This document shows positions 17,901-26,873 of a stretch of DNA of 64,000 nt, in pieces (position 1 is the stretch's first letter; each line of letters opens with the position of its first letter). The stretch lies in the NCBI RefSeq assembly GCF_015207665.1, contig NZ_JADEWL010000002.1:62001-126000 (forward strand), given 5' to 3'. A program made the translations under genes and the position numbers. A model generated the notes under the pieces. The model did not search any database. It saw only the letters and a program-made list of their open reading frames with translations, and was not told the DNA's origin. Source of the DNA: Plectonema cf. radiosum LEGE 06105 (lineage in GTDB: Bacteria > Cyanobacteriota > Cyanobacteriia > Cyanobacteriales > Nostocaceae).

Positions 17901-19499
17901 ATGAAAAAACTAATCTGGGTGATTTTGGGTTGTGGTGCTTCTTGCTTGAGCTTGCCGGTATTTGCTTTGACTACTTCTATTAGTAGCGAAGGTATTGATG
18001 CTTTGAGGTTACATAAACCACCATATAATTTATCTGGTAGAAAAATTGCTCTTGGTCAAGTGGAAATTGGTCGTCCTGGTCAATTTGGAGTAGATAAATC
18101 TGTTTCTAAAAATCGTTCTGTGTCTTTGGCTGGTGTTTTTCAGGGTAATCAACCCGCTAAGTCTGATAAAGGAGTTGACCCTCATGCCTATAATGTTGCT
18201 GGTGTAATGGTCAGCAATGATAAAGGGTTTCGGGGGATTGCTCCAGGAGCGCGTCTCTATTCCTCTGCTGTTGGTTCTATCAAGGGTATGGGTCAACCCG
18301 AAGAATGTTTATCGACGCAACATATTGCTTTGCAAAATGGTAATGATGTACGCGCTATTAACTTTAGCTTTGGTGAACCTTTAAGCCGCGACCCTAGACC
18401 GGAACCAGTTTTGGATGGTAAAGCTTTACTTACATTATGTGTTGATTGGTCTAGTCGGGTTCATAATGTTTTATATACTATTGCAGGTAATCAGGGTAAG
18501 GGTGGTATTCCCATCCCTACAGATAATTTTAATGGAATTAACGTTGCTTTTTCCTCTCGTCGAGAAAATATTTTTAGAAAACTTGACGTTTCTAATTTGG
18601 TAGCTATTAATCAGTCAATGAGCGCACGCTTAGCTGGTAAGGAACTTAATTTAGGTCCGCGTCGTACCATCAGCATTGTGGCACCTGGGAATAATATTCG
18701 CTTGCTCAATCCTAATGGACAAATTAAAAAGGTCACGGGTACGAGTTTTGCCGCACCTCACGTTACAGCCACTGTGGCTTTATTGCAAGAATTTAGTGAT
18801 ACGATGTTAAGAAAATCCCTAAAATCACCTGCTCCCCAACAACTTGCTTGGAGTCTTGATGCTCGCCGTCATCAAGTAATGAAAGCTGTTTTACTCAATT
18901 CAGCGGAGAAGATTAAAGATGATGGAAATGGTTTGAAGTTGGGGATGACTCGTACTTTAATTGATAAGCAGAATCAAGACTGGTTAGGTTCTGATGCTTA
19001 CAAAGACGAAGCAATTCCTTTACATAATCAGATGGGAACCGGACATTTAAATGCTTTTCGTGCTTACCAACAGTTTAGCGCTCGACAATGGAGTCCATCC
19101 CAAGCAGTACCTGCTATTGGCTGGGATTATCGCACAATTTTAACCGGAACATCTGCGGATTATACTTTAGCAAAACCTTTACAAAAAGGCAGTTTTGTGT
19201 CTATTACTTTAACTTGGGATAGGTTAGTAGAACTCGAAGATCAAAACAAAAACGGTAAATATGATAAAGGGGAAAATTTTCGCGATCGCGGTTTGAATAA
19301 TCTCGATTTGCATTTAGTAAAAGCCGATAGTCAAAATTCCAACAATGGCAGTACTTGCGCTTCTGTTAGTCAAGTTGATAGCGTGGAGCATATTTTCTGT
19401 GAGATACCAGAAGATGGTAATTATAAAATTAGCGTCAAGTTTAAAGACAGCATCAACGAACCAACTCAACCTTATGCTTTGGCTTGGTGGACTCCTTAA
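17901..19499 (+). CDS. Secreted subtilisin-like (S8) serine peptidase with atypical active site
   Basis: 532 residues with a Sec signal peptide (cleavage near PVFA-LT, residue 22). The nucleophile block VTGTSFAAPHVTATVALL places Ser at 282, the His block is VDPHAYNVAGVM (H95), and IAGNQG supplies the oxyanion Asn. At the position of the catalytic Asp (normally VxDTG) it reads GQVEIGRPG, so the acid appears to be Glu55. The C-terminal ~130 residues contain an acidic DQNKNGKYDKGENF calcium-loop-like element and a beta-rich ending. No propeptide domain is obvious. Substrate unknown; probably periplasmic or extracellular. Confidence 0.83.
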   Translation: MKKLIWVILGCGASCLSLPVFALTTSISSEGIDALRLHKPPYNLSGRKIALGQVEIGRPGQFGVDKSVSKNRSVSLAGVFQGNQPAKSDKGVDPHAYNVAGVMVSNDKGFRGIAPGARLYSSAVGSIKGMGQPEECLSTQHIALQNGNDVRAINFSFGEPLSRDPRPEPVLDGKALLTLCVDWSSRVHNVLYTIAGNQGKGGIPIPTDNFNGINVAFSSRRENIFRKLDVSNLVAINQSMSARLAGKELNLGPRRTISIVAPGNNIRLLNPNGQIKKVTGTSFAAPHVTATVALLQEFSDTMLRKSLKSPAPQQLAWSLDARRHQVMKAVLLNSAEKIKDDGNGLKLGMTRTLIDKQNQDWLGSDAYKDEAIPLHNQMGTGHLNAFRAYQQFSARQWSPSQAVPAIGWDYRTILTGTSADYTLAKPLQKGSFVSITLTWDRLVELEDQNKNGKYDKGENFRDRGLNNLDLHLVKADSQNSNNGSTCASVSQVDSVEHIFCEIPEDGNYKISVKFKDSINEPTQPYALAWWTP

Positions 19500-19945
19500 A
19501 CAGTTAACAGTTGACAGTTATCAGTTAACAATAAACTTTTGGTGTTACTAAGTATGTATCCTAAAAAAAACACGACTTCTGTGATGATCGCGTATATGTC
19601 GGGTTTTTATCAGCATGAAAGTGGTGTTACGGATGTTTATCCTAAAAACCCGACTTCTGCAAATAGTCAAATCAATTTAACATTTATTAACATTCTGCCC
19701 AAGTCAGAAGAAATTTAAGCAGGGTTGTGTTATATCTCAACTTGAAACTCTGTGCAATCTGTAATATCTAAACTTTTATAATCACTTCCTGCTTCTTCAC
19801 AGAAACTTAATACTAAAATAAAATAAGTATAAAGTAACACTTTGAATTCTAAAAAACCCGGATAAGGAATTCATTCCAATGGAATCTTATGTGTGGAATT
19901 TAATTCGCTCCTCCTTCACTCAATTATTTTATCCGGAGTGACGAA
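19500..19945. repeat. Intergenic region with AAAACCCGACTTCT palindrome
   Basis: Begins with a CAGTTAACAGTTGACAGTT heptamer-type run, then a palindrome built from CACGACTTCT / GTCGGGTTTTTAT and TAAAAACCCGACTTCT (~19561-19659). The remaining ~290 bp contain no gene. A GGAG ribosome binding site at ~19935 serves the next gene. Confidence 0.6.
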
Positions 19946-20461
19946 ATGTTATTCGCTAAATCTAATATATCTACTGATGTTCAGACGTTCATCGAAAAAT
20001 TAGCACGACTTGATCTCGGACCAATTGCCTATAGACTTATGTATTGTAACGAAGACAAATGGAATATTCAACAAACAAACCAAGCGATTTTACAATATCT
20101 AATGTTTTTGTTGTTGATTTATCTTTACCCTAACGGTGAACTTGTACCGAATGAAGAAATTGACCGGGTATGGCATTACCACATTCTTGATACTATCAAA
20201 TACGCTGAAGATTGCGAAATGCTATTTGGTCGATTTATCCATCATTTTCCTTACTTTGGCAAGCGGGGGAAAACGGATCAAGATAATCTACAAAAAACTT
20301 TCGAGCAAACCCAAGTACTTTTTCAAGAACACTTTGGAATCAACATGGAAATCACAAACAAAAAGAGCATTGCATCTGATTGTCAACCTATTGGTAAGAT
20401 AACACAACTTGTTCGACCGCGTGTAGATATCGGTGAAATTTTTACTGCCGGGTATCGATAG
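19946..20461 (+). CDS. GRDP-like (glycine-rich domain protein-like) family protein
   Basis: 171 residues. The segment EEIDRVWHYHILDTIKYAEDCEMLFGRFIHHFPYFG matches the signature D-x-x-WH-x-H-[IL]-x-D-T-x-x-Y-x-x-DC-x-x-x-FG...HHxP of the GRDP-like family, first described as the N-terminal domain of plant glycine-rich domain proteins. In cyanobacteria it is stand-alone and its biochemical role is unknown. GGAG ribosome binding site before the ATG. Confidence 0.78.
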   Translation: MLFAKSNISTDVQTFIEKLARLDLGPIAYRLMYCNEDKWNIQQTNQAILQYLMFLLLIYLYPNGELVPNEEIDRVWHYHILDTIKYAEDCEMLFGRFIHHFPYFGKRGKTDQDNLQKTFEQTQVLFQEHFGINMEITNKKSIASDCQPIGKITQLVRPRVDIGEIFTAGYR

Positions 20462-20605
20462 AGCGATATTTGATTTTTGAAAACCTGTAAGTATATTTTG
20501 TGTTCCCTATCTCGACTAGTTATAATTGCTGCAACAACCGCAGTTCAAACTGTTATTTTGAAACTACGGTCAGGTTAAATAAAAATTAAACCGGACTCCT
20601 GTAAA

Positions 20606-21187
20606 CTAGCGGAAATTACCGTTAATTATCATGGAAGGGTCAAAATTTTGCCAACTTGCTTTTAGCGAACCGTTATCTAGATACGCCTTCAAAGTTAAAC
20701 TGTCTCCATTGGAATCTAAACTACTCGAAGCATTCAAGGTAAAATCAATGTTACTGTAAGCGTGGATGGTTTGATCGGGAATCATATTTTTGATAGTCGG
20801 AGCGTGTTTAATACCATTGATAATAACAGTTACAATGGTCATAGTTTGAGAATCGTTCCAACCATACCAATGATGATTTTTTGCAACCCATTCTAATGTT
20901 AAGGTGCTTGCCGAATGAGGTATTTTTTGAAGTAGCGCTTCTTTAAGAATCGGATTTCCATCAATTTTGATATTGGAATAAATGTTACATTGTTTATCCC
21001 AAGAATCGATAACCGCAAGCAAAAAATCTATTTCTATACTTTCATGAGCGGGAAGTCCAGCGAAAGTAATTACTTTTGTATATTCTGTTTCTTTTGTTAG
21101 TTGTGTTTGAGTTGTAAGGCTGAACAATTTATCACCTTTAAAGATTAAGTAAGGAATAGGGAACAACAATAATGGACGAATAATCAA
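20606..21187 (-). CDS. Fragment-like protein with lectin-like and truncated Ig-like (He_PIG-type) regions
   Basis: 193 residues starting at a TTG that overlaps the stop of the upstream DUF4347 gene (TTGA). Residues ~45-75 (GLPAHESIEIDFLLAVIDSWD) resemble a module seen beside DUF4347 in large cyanobacterial surface proteins. Residues ~140-193 (FTLNASSSLDSNGDSLTLKA) resemble the start of a putative Ig (He_PIG) domain that stops early. The four-base overlap suggests translational coupling or an old frameshift splitting one larger protein. No signal peptide is evident. Function unknown. Confidence 0.6.
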   Translation of the reverse strand: MIIRPLLLFPIPYLIFKGDKLFSLTTQTQLTKETEYTKVITFAGLPAHESIEIDFLLAVIDSWDKQCNIYSNIKIDGNPILKEALLQKIPHSASTLTLEWVAKNHHWYGWNDSQTMTIVTVIINGIKHAPTIKNMIPDQTIHAYSNIDFTLNASSSLDSNGDSLTLKAYLDNGSLKASWQNFDPSMIINGNFR

Positions 21188-21711
21188 TCTTGAAGTACTT
21201 TAATATTGGTTTGCCAAGTTGAAGGTAATATTGTCAAATTGGAGTTGATTTCTCCGAGAAAATAGTTCAACTGCAAGCAAACTCCTTTAGCTGTATCATC
21301 TACTTTCCATATAGACGCACCAATATTAGCTCCTGTTAATAAATGCAAACGCCGAATAAACTCGTTTCCTGTATTTCCAGCCGCAACATTGCATCCGTAA
21401 AGCAACAAATTGGGTACAGACCAAGTTTTCAATTGAGAAGCATAATGTTTGAGATTAAATAAGTTAAAATTACTCTTTCCTAAATATAAGCAACCAGGAG
21501 AACCGTTAGAAATAATATGAAGACTTTTGAGACGGTTACATTTATTTAAAGTTTGAGTAATTTGTTCAACTTCATGATAATTGGATCGAATAAGAATTAT
21601 CTGTGAACAAGGTAATAAAGCTTGAACTAAACTCTGAAAGTCTTCCACAGCATCGTCAATAAAAACTAAAGTACGGACGGTGTTAAAGCTGACTTTCTGC
21701 TCATTATACAT
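21184..21711 (-). CDS. Stand-alone DUF4347 protein, catalytic His replaced by Asn
   Basis: 175 residues covering one DUF4347 domain, normally the N-terminal module of giant cyanobacterial cadherin/calx-beta surface proteins. Blocks TLVFIDDAVEDFQSL, LHIISNGSPGCLYLG and LLLYGCNVAAGNTG are clear. In family members I recall, the second block reads HIISHGSxG, and His plus the Cys of YGCN form a clan-CD-like dyad. Here the His position is Asn69 while Cys107 remains. Its neighbour upstream is a second diverged copy and downstream is a coupled fragment; all three may be one operon. Confidence 0.8.
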   Translation of the reverse strand: MYNEQKVSFNTVRTLVFIDDAVEDFQSLVQALLPCSQIILIRSNYHEVEQITQTLNKCNRLKSLHIISNGSPGCLYLGKSNFNLFNLKHYASQLKTWSVPNLLLYGCNVAAGNTGNEFIRRLHLLTGANIGASIWKVDDTAKGVCLQLNYFLGEINSNLTILPSTWQTNIKVLQD

Positions 21712-21816
21712 AAAATATTGTTGAGAGTTACTGTTTAAATTTAAAAATCATCTGATTCACAATTTCTGATTATTGAGTTGAAAATACTGTTTTCTGCAAC
21801 TAAAAAATCTAGATGA

Positions 21817-22311
21817 TTATCTATATTTTAATACTGCTAATTCTGGTTGGATTGATGTATATTCATTGGTAGTCCAAATCCCAACTCCTACTTTTGTATT
21901 TGTTCCTTGCGTGCTGGCCAAAGTAGAGATTTTTGCGCCGGTTGTTTTGTACAAACGTAAAATAAACTTTTTGCCAATCTCCTCAGCACCTAGGTTAGAT
22001 CCGTATAAGAAAATGTTCTTAACTGACCACTTTTTTAATTGATAAGCATAATAATTAAAGTTATGGACAGATAAACTACTATTACCTAAATACAAACAAC
22101 CCGGTGAACCTTGGGAAATAATATGAATATCCCCAAGTGGAAAGTTTTTCTGCACTGCATAAGTAATTTGGTCAATTTCTTGCTTATCCGGTCTTAATAT
22201 TATCACCTCCGCTTGAGGCATTATATCTTGTGATATACGCTCTTCTAATATATGAAAATCTTTAATAGATGGGTCTATAACAACTAAAGTAGGAACTCTA
22301 TTATCACTCAT
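21817..22311 (-). CDS. Second stand-alone DUF4347 protein, both dyad positions lost
   Basis: 164 residues. TLVVIDPSIKDFHIL, DIHIISQGSPGCLYLG and NIFLYGSNLGAEEIG align with the neighbouring copy, but the His position is Gln67 and the Cys position is Ser105. It should therefore lack any His-Cys peptidase activity. C-terminal part differs from its paralogue. It is 105 bp upstream of the other copy on the same strand. ATG start without a strong ribosome binding site. Confidence 0.78.
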   Translation of the reverse strand: MSDNRVPTLVVIDPSIKDFHILEERISQDIMPQAEVIILRPDKQEIDQITYAVQKNFPLGDIHIISQGSPGCLYLGNSSLSVHNFNYYAYQLKKWSVKNIFLYGSNLGAEEIGKKFILRLYKTTGAKISTLASTQGTNTKVGVGIWTTNEYTSIQPELAVLKYR

Positions 22312-22845
22312 TGTTTGATAGTTATGCTCTGATAAAGTTTCGGAGTCTTCCTAATGGAATGGTATTAATTACCGCAGTTTTATTGCAGAAATTTATATCA
22401 AAAAATATACTTCCGCAAATAGCATTGACTAGAGAATATGTGAGTCAAAGCAAATACTTTGAATGATAAAAAAATAGATGCATAGCCCCGATATTTTAAG
22501 TCGCTGTAAGTGCATTTTTATGTATGACCCTGATGATTCAAGTTGTTATAAGTGTGAGAAAAGATGCATGACCCTGATGCCAAATACCTCTATCAGTGTA
22601 TTCCAACTGTGTATACCTTGAATAAGGAAAACTGCTTTATAGGCAGAAAGCAGATTACACGCTCATATTGTTAAGCAGTATTTCCTATTTGTCAGCAGGG
22701 AAAAGTTAAGTAAAAGGTAGTTATTGTAGTAATAAATATACTGAAAAACTAGCTTCTATTTTACTTTAGCGAAAAGAAAAAATATTGAGGTTAAAGGTTG
22801 AAGGTCAAAGGTTGAAGGTTAATTCTTACTATCAACTATCAACTA
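22312..22845. other. Non-coding region with three imperfect direct repeats
   Basis: Between ~22477 and 22585, three related blocks occur: GATGCATAGCCCCGAT, TATGTATGACCCTGATGAT and GATGCATGACCCTGATGCC. The first two are followed by similar AAGT-GTAAGTG tails. At 22790-22856 a heptamer run of AGGTTGAAGGTCAAAGGTTG abuts the next gene's stop. No gene seen. Confidence 0.5.
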
Positions 22846-25236
22846 TCATTCAATAGCTTGTAGTAATTCTTGAGCTTCTGTTAATTCCCTTTGCATACCT
22901 AGAGTTTCAAAATCTTTTATCGCTTCATTTGCCCAACGTTTGGCTATATTTGAATTACCAAGTTTTTCTTCTAAACGAGCTAAAGAACGCTTTGTATATG
23001 CTCTACTACATTTATCTTGATTGTTTTCTGCTATTTGTAAAAGTTCTGTTAAATAATTTTGCGCTTGATTTAATTTTCCCTGTTTGATTGCAATATCTGC
23101 TAAAAAATCTTTAGCAAGAAAACTCGCACGTTTCCAATTAATTAACTGAGCTTGCTCGAATATTTGTTTAAATAATGCTTTACTTGCTTGATAATTTCCA
23201 GTTTTATAATTAATCTCGCCTTGATAATACAAAATATGTAGGGATAAGCCTGTCGCACTCAAGGGATTAATCTGAGAATTATTTGAATTATCTAATAAAT
23301 TTTGAGCTTCATTTAACCAATCTATTGCTCTAACAAATTGCTGCTTTTGAATATGCCATACACCAATATGAATCGCTAAATCAACTTGCATATCCAATGT
23401 TAAATGCTCGTGCAATTCCCAAGCTTGAATGAATAAATTATCAGCTACATTTAAATGCTCTTCTTGCCCCATCAAGGTAAGCTTCCAAGCGCGATCGCCA
23501 AGCATTTCAGCGGCGATCGCCAAGTCTTGACGAGAAATAGCTGCTTGAGCGAGCCATTCCAACCATAATAGCGGTCCTTCCCAATCAGTTAAACGATTTT
23601 GCCGGTAAGCGAGGGAATATGTATAGCATTTCACATTCCGCCAAAGTTGACACAAATCGCTGTAACGGTCATGTTTAATACACCATTCAATTATTTCTGT
23701 CAAGTTATCCCATTCTTGGTGCAAATGTTGATAATCTTGCCATTCTCGCCAATCTTTAGCTCCGTGTTGTTGAGCAAACTCTAAATACCAGTTTACCCAA
23801 CGCTCGCGAGCATTCTTTTCAAACTCAGGATTGCAAAACATTTCTCCGCTCGCGTATTCGCGAGTTAAAGGTAACATCCCGTAACGTTCTTGACGATAAT
23901 TAATCAAGGAAAGTTGTTGCAATTTAGCTAAACCATCTGCGGCTTTCAAGGTATTATCTACCCCAGCAACTATTCGTAATGCTGACGTTATTGGTGGTTT
24001 AGCAAATAGTGACAATGCCATTAAAAAGTAGTAAGCCGGTTGTCCCTTCAATGGCTGCACGGAACTGTCGAAATAAAATCGGCAGAAATCTCCTCGATCG
24101 GGTATCAAACAAGAAGTAACATTATCGAAGCTGTAACCAGCATTTAACTGTCCAATGGCGTAGATGATTGCGGCGGGAATTCCCCCTGTGGTTTGATATA
24201 GCTGGACATATTGCTTTAAACTCAAGTCTACTTGTTTCTCGGCTGCTTTTTGTTGAATTAATATTAAAGCTTCGGTTTGAGTCAAAGATGATAAACGAAC
24301 TGCATTGAAAGGGGTTTTTTCTCGACTAGTAATTAAAGCTTTTACTGTTGGTGGAAGTTCGTATAAAAAGCTTAGTACTTGTTGTTGTTCTTCTAAAGTA
24401 TCTAAGTTATCAATAATTAGTAAAGTCCTCATATTTGCCAAGCATTTGTAGATTTGCTCGTAGGCTTGTTCAAAACTTGCGGGAGGAGAATGATCAAAGT
24501 TAATTGTGCGGATTATACTTGTAAAAATATCCCTTAAAGTTTTTTCTCTTCTTAAGCGCGGTAAAATTCCTCTAGAGGTGAAAAATTCAGTTTTTGCAGA
24601 AGTAAAAACGATTAATTCAAAAGTTGGAATATCTTCTGTTAAGGACTTTTCTAAATCAATATCTTTACTAGCTTGCAAACAACGGTAAGCAATATCCAAA
24701 GCTAAAGTAGTTTTTCCCACACCTCCGATTCCTTCGATGTTTACACAAGGAGTTAAACTTTCAAAAGAAAGTAGTTCTAAGAGTCTTTTCGCTTCAGCTT
24801 TCCGACCGATTAATTTTGTATAATCTCGTGATGGTAGATTGTGATATACGGGTTGAGGTATTTCTGGAAACTTCAGGTTGTTAACAAAAGTTTCTTTTGC
24901 GATTAATTCCTTAGCAATTATTTTTCCTTTTTCTGCCTGATAAACCTGCTGTTCAAGAATTGCTTTAAAATTAGTTTTGTTAATTTTTTTTTCTAAAGCT
25001 TGCGACAACCGTTTCCACAGTTTTGGCCCAACGTCATTTTTGATATATTCCTCCGTATAACCACCTTCCGCAGCAATTTGGTTGTATTTTTGACCTTTCC
25101 AGGAACCACCTAAAACTAAAACCTCTATATTAGAAAGATGCTTGCCTGTTTTAGCCATAAACAGGCTGGACACAAGCATTAAAACTTCTTGAAAGGAAAT
25201 ATTGTTACTTGGAGAGCTATGATTTTTATCGCTCAT
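22846..25236 (-). CDS. STAND ATPase: vMAP-M0 helix-turn-helix, NB-ARC, TPR
   Basis: 796 residues. N-terminal ~100 residues (LVLGGSWKGQKYNQIAAEGG and YTEEYIKNDVGPKLWKRLS) match the vWA-MoxR-associated N-terminal HTH domain (vMAP-M0). NB-ARC ATPase follows from ~145 (LIGRKAEAKRLLELL) with Walker A GIGGVGKTTL, Walker B TLLIIDNLD and sensor ALITSRE. A winged-helix part comes next, then TPR-like helical pairs from ~560 to the end. STAND proteins act as ATP-driven signalling switches; similar architecture is used in bacterial defence and stress sensing. No dedicated effector domain is visible, so this copy may regulate through DNA binding or partners. Stands alone. Confidence 0.85.
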   Translation of the reverse strand: MSDKNHSSPSNNISFQEVLMLVSSLFMAKTGKHLSNIEVLVLGGSWKGQKYNQIAAEGGYTEEYIKNDVGPKLWKRLSQALEKKINKTNFKAILEQQVYQAEKGKIIAKELIAKETFVNNLKFPEIPQPVYHNLPSRDYTKLIGRKAEAKRLLELLSFESLTPCVNIEGIGGVGKTTLALDIAYRCLQASKDIDLEKSLTEDIPTFELIVFTSAKTEFFTSRGILPRLRREKTLRDIFTSIIRTINFDHSPPASFEQAYEQIYKCLANMRTLLIIDNLDTLEEQQQVLSFLYELPPTVKALITSREKTPFNAVRLSSLTQTEALILIQQKAAEKQVDLSLKQYVQLYQTTGGIPAAIIYAIGQLNAGYSFDNVTSCLIPDRGDFCRFYFDSSVQPLKGQPAYYFLMALSLFAKPPITSALRIVAGVDNTLKAADGLAKLQQLSLINYRQERYGMLPLTREYASGEMFCNPEFEKNARERWVNWYLEFAQQHGAKDWREWQDYQHLHQEWDNLTEIIEWCIKHDRYSDLCQLWRNVKCYTYSLAYRQNRLTDWEGPLLWLEWLAQAAISRQDLAIAAEMLGDRAWKLTLMGQEEHLNVADNLFIQAWELHEHLTLDMQVDLAIHIGVWHIQKQQFVRAIDWLNEAQNLLDNSNNSQINPLSATGLSLHILYYQGEINYKTGNYQASKALFKQIFEQAQLINWKRASFLAKDFLADIAIKQGKLNQAQNYLTELLQIAENNQDKCSRAYTKRSLARLEEKLGNSNIAKRWANEAIKDFETLGMQRELTEAQELLQAIE

Positions 25237-25502
25237 TGCACCACAAAATTAAAGGAGTAGGTTAATAAAATAGTTTACATAATATTTGTTTACTATTAAT
25301 TGCCTGTATCTATAGGATATTATATGATATGATTGTCAAGTCTGTAATCTAGATAACTTTTATTATTTTATAGATTTAAGTTGCAAAAATTGAATAAATA
25401 ATTGAGAAGAATATTCTGTTGCCAAAACTGTAACCACCCAAGTATTCTCCAATTTTAGATGTCATAGTCAGAGTAAATTGGGATGGTGAGAATTGTAGTC
25501 AT

Positions 25503-26834
25503 ATGAAGCGAAAATTAAGCAACGCTCAGCAAAACTTTTTACAAAGACGTTACGCGGTGAGTTTAGGAAGACGTTATGTTCTAGCTGCTGCGGGCGTAAT
25601 GCTTATGGGTGTGATTGGATGCTCTCAATTAAATAATACTAGTAACAGCGCTCTTGCTGAATCACCTTTACCGCAATCGGAATTACCAGTGTCAGATAAA
25701 GCTGCATCGCTGGAGACAAAATTAGTGTCCGCGAATACTAAATTTGGCTTCAATTTATTTGAGCAATTGTTAGTTAAAGATAATCACAAAAATATATTTG
25801 TTTCACCTTCAAGCATAGCTCTTGCTCTAGCCATGACTTACAACGGGGCTAGTGGTAGTACTCAACAAGCAATGGCTAAAGCACTAGAATTGCAAGGAAT
25901 AAATCTTCAACAGATAAATTCCGATTATGTACAATTAAAAGCTAGTTTAGAAAACCCCGACCCCCAAGTAACATTAAATATAGCTAATTCATTATGGGTG
26001 GATAAAAATGCTAGCTTGAGACCAGATTTTATTCAGAGAAATCAAGATTTTTATCAAGCTAAGGTGACAAATTTAGATTTTGGGGATACACAAGCACCTA
26101 ATACAATTAACAATTGGGTTCAAGAAAATACCCAAGGTAAAATCGAAAAAATTGTCGATAAAATCGACCCAAATCAAGTCCTATTTTTGCTGAATGCAAT
26201 TTACTTTAAAGGTAGTTGGACAAAGGAATTTAAATCAGAAAAAACAGCCGAATTTCCGTTTTATCTCTCGTCAGGAGAGGAGAAAAAACATCCGATGATG
26301 TCGCAATCGGGTGATTATAGATATTACGAAAACGAACAATTTCAAGCCGTGAGTTTACCTTATGGTGAAAATGGTAGAATCAGCTTTTACATATTTTTAC
26401 CCAAAGAAAATTCTAGTTTGAATTCTTTTTACCAAAACTTGAATGCAGAAAATTGGCAAAAATGGATATCTCAGTTTGGTAAGCGAGAAGGATTTGTGCG
26501 TTTACCCCGCTTTAAAATGGACTATGAAGCGACATTAAATGATGCACTTTCGGCTTTAGGAATGGCAGAAGCATTTAGCGATGGTGCTAATTTTTCTTCC
26601 ATGGGAAATAACCTTAAAATTACCGAAGTTAAGCATAAAACTTTTTTAGAAGTGAATGAAGAAGGAACCGTTGCGGCTGCAACAACCTCAGTGGGAATTG
26701 CATTGTTGTCAGCCCAACTACCTACAGAACAACCATTTGAGATGATTGTTAACCGTCCCTTTTTCTGTGCTATTCGAGATAATCAAACCCAAAGCGTCTT
26801 ATTTATGGGTTCAATTGTAGAACCACTTACTTAA
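25503..26834 (+). CDS. Serpin (serine protease inhibitor), predicted lipoprotein
   Basis: 443 residues. N-terminus has GRRYVLAAAG followed by LMGVIGC, i.e. a twin-arginine-like motif and a lipobox with Cys near 41, so it is probably exported and lipid-anchored. Serpin core: FVSPSSIALALAMTYNGA, LLNAIYFKGSW, the hinge EEGTVAAATT at 386-395 and NRPFFCAIRD with MGSIVEP. Small residues in the hinge (P15-P9) mean it should be an inhibitory serpin. Counting from the hinge places P1-P1' near Leu-Ser in IALLSAQ, though the loop is about six residues longer than in antitrypsin, so P1 is uncertain. Target might be a subtilisin- or chymotrypsin-like protease. Confidence 0.93.
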   Translation: MKRKLSNAQQNFLQRRYAVSLGRRYVLAAAGVMLMGVIGCSQLNNTSNSALAESPLPQSELPVSDKAASLETKLVSANTKFGFNLFEQLLVKDNHKNIFVSPSSIALALAMTYNGASGSTQQAMAKALELQGINLQQINSDYVQLKASLENPDPQVTLNIANSLWVDKNASLRPDFIQRNQDFYQAKVTNLDFGDTQAPNTINNWVQENTQGKIEKIVDKIDPNQVLFLLNAIYFKGSWTKEFKSEKTAEFPFYLSSGEEKKHPMMSQSGDYRYYENEQFQAVSLPYGENGRISFYIFLPKENSSLNSFYQNLNAENWQKWISQFGKREGFVRLPRFKMDYEATLNDALSALGMAEAFSDGANFSSMGNNLKITEVKHKTFLEVNEEGTVAAATTSVGIALLSAQLPTEQPFEMIVNRPFFCAIRDNQTQSVLFMGSIVEPLT

Positions 26835-26873
26835 TTAGTTAAAAAGCTAAAAAATCAACAATTCATATTTTAA

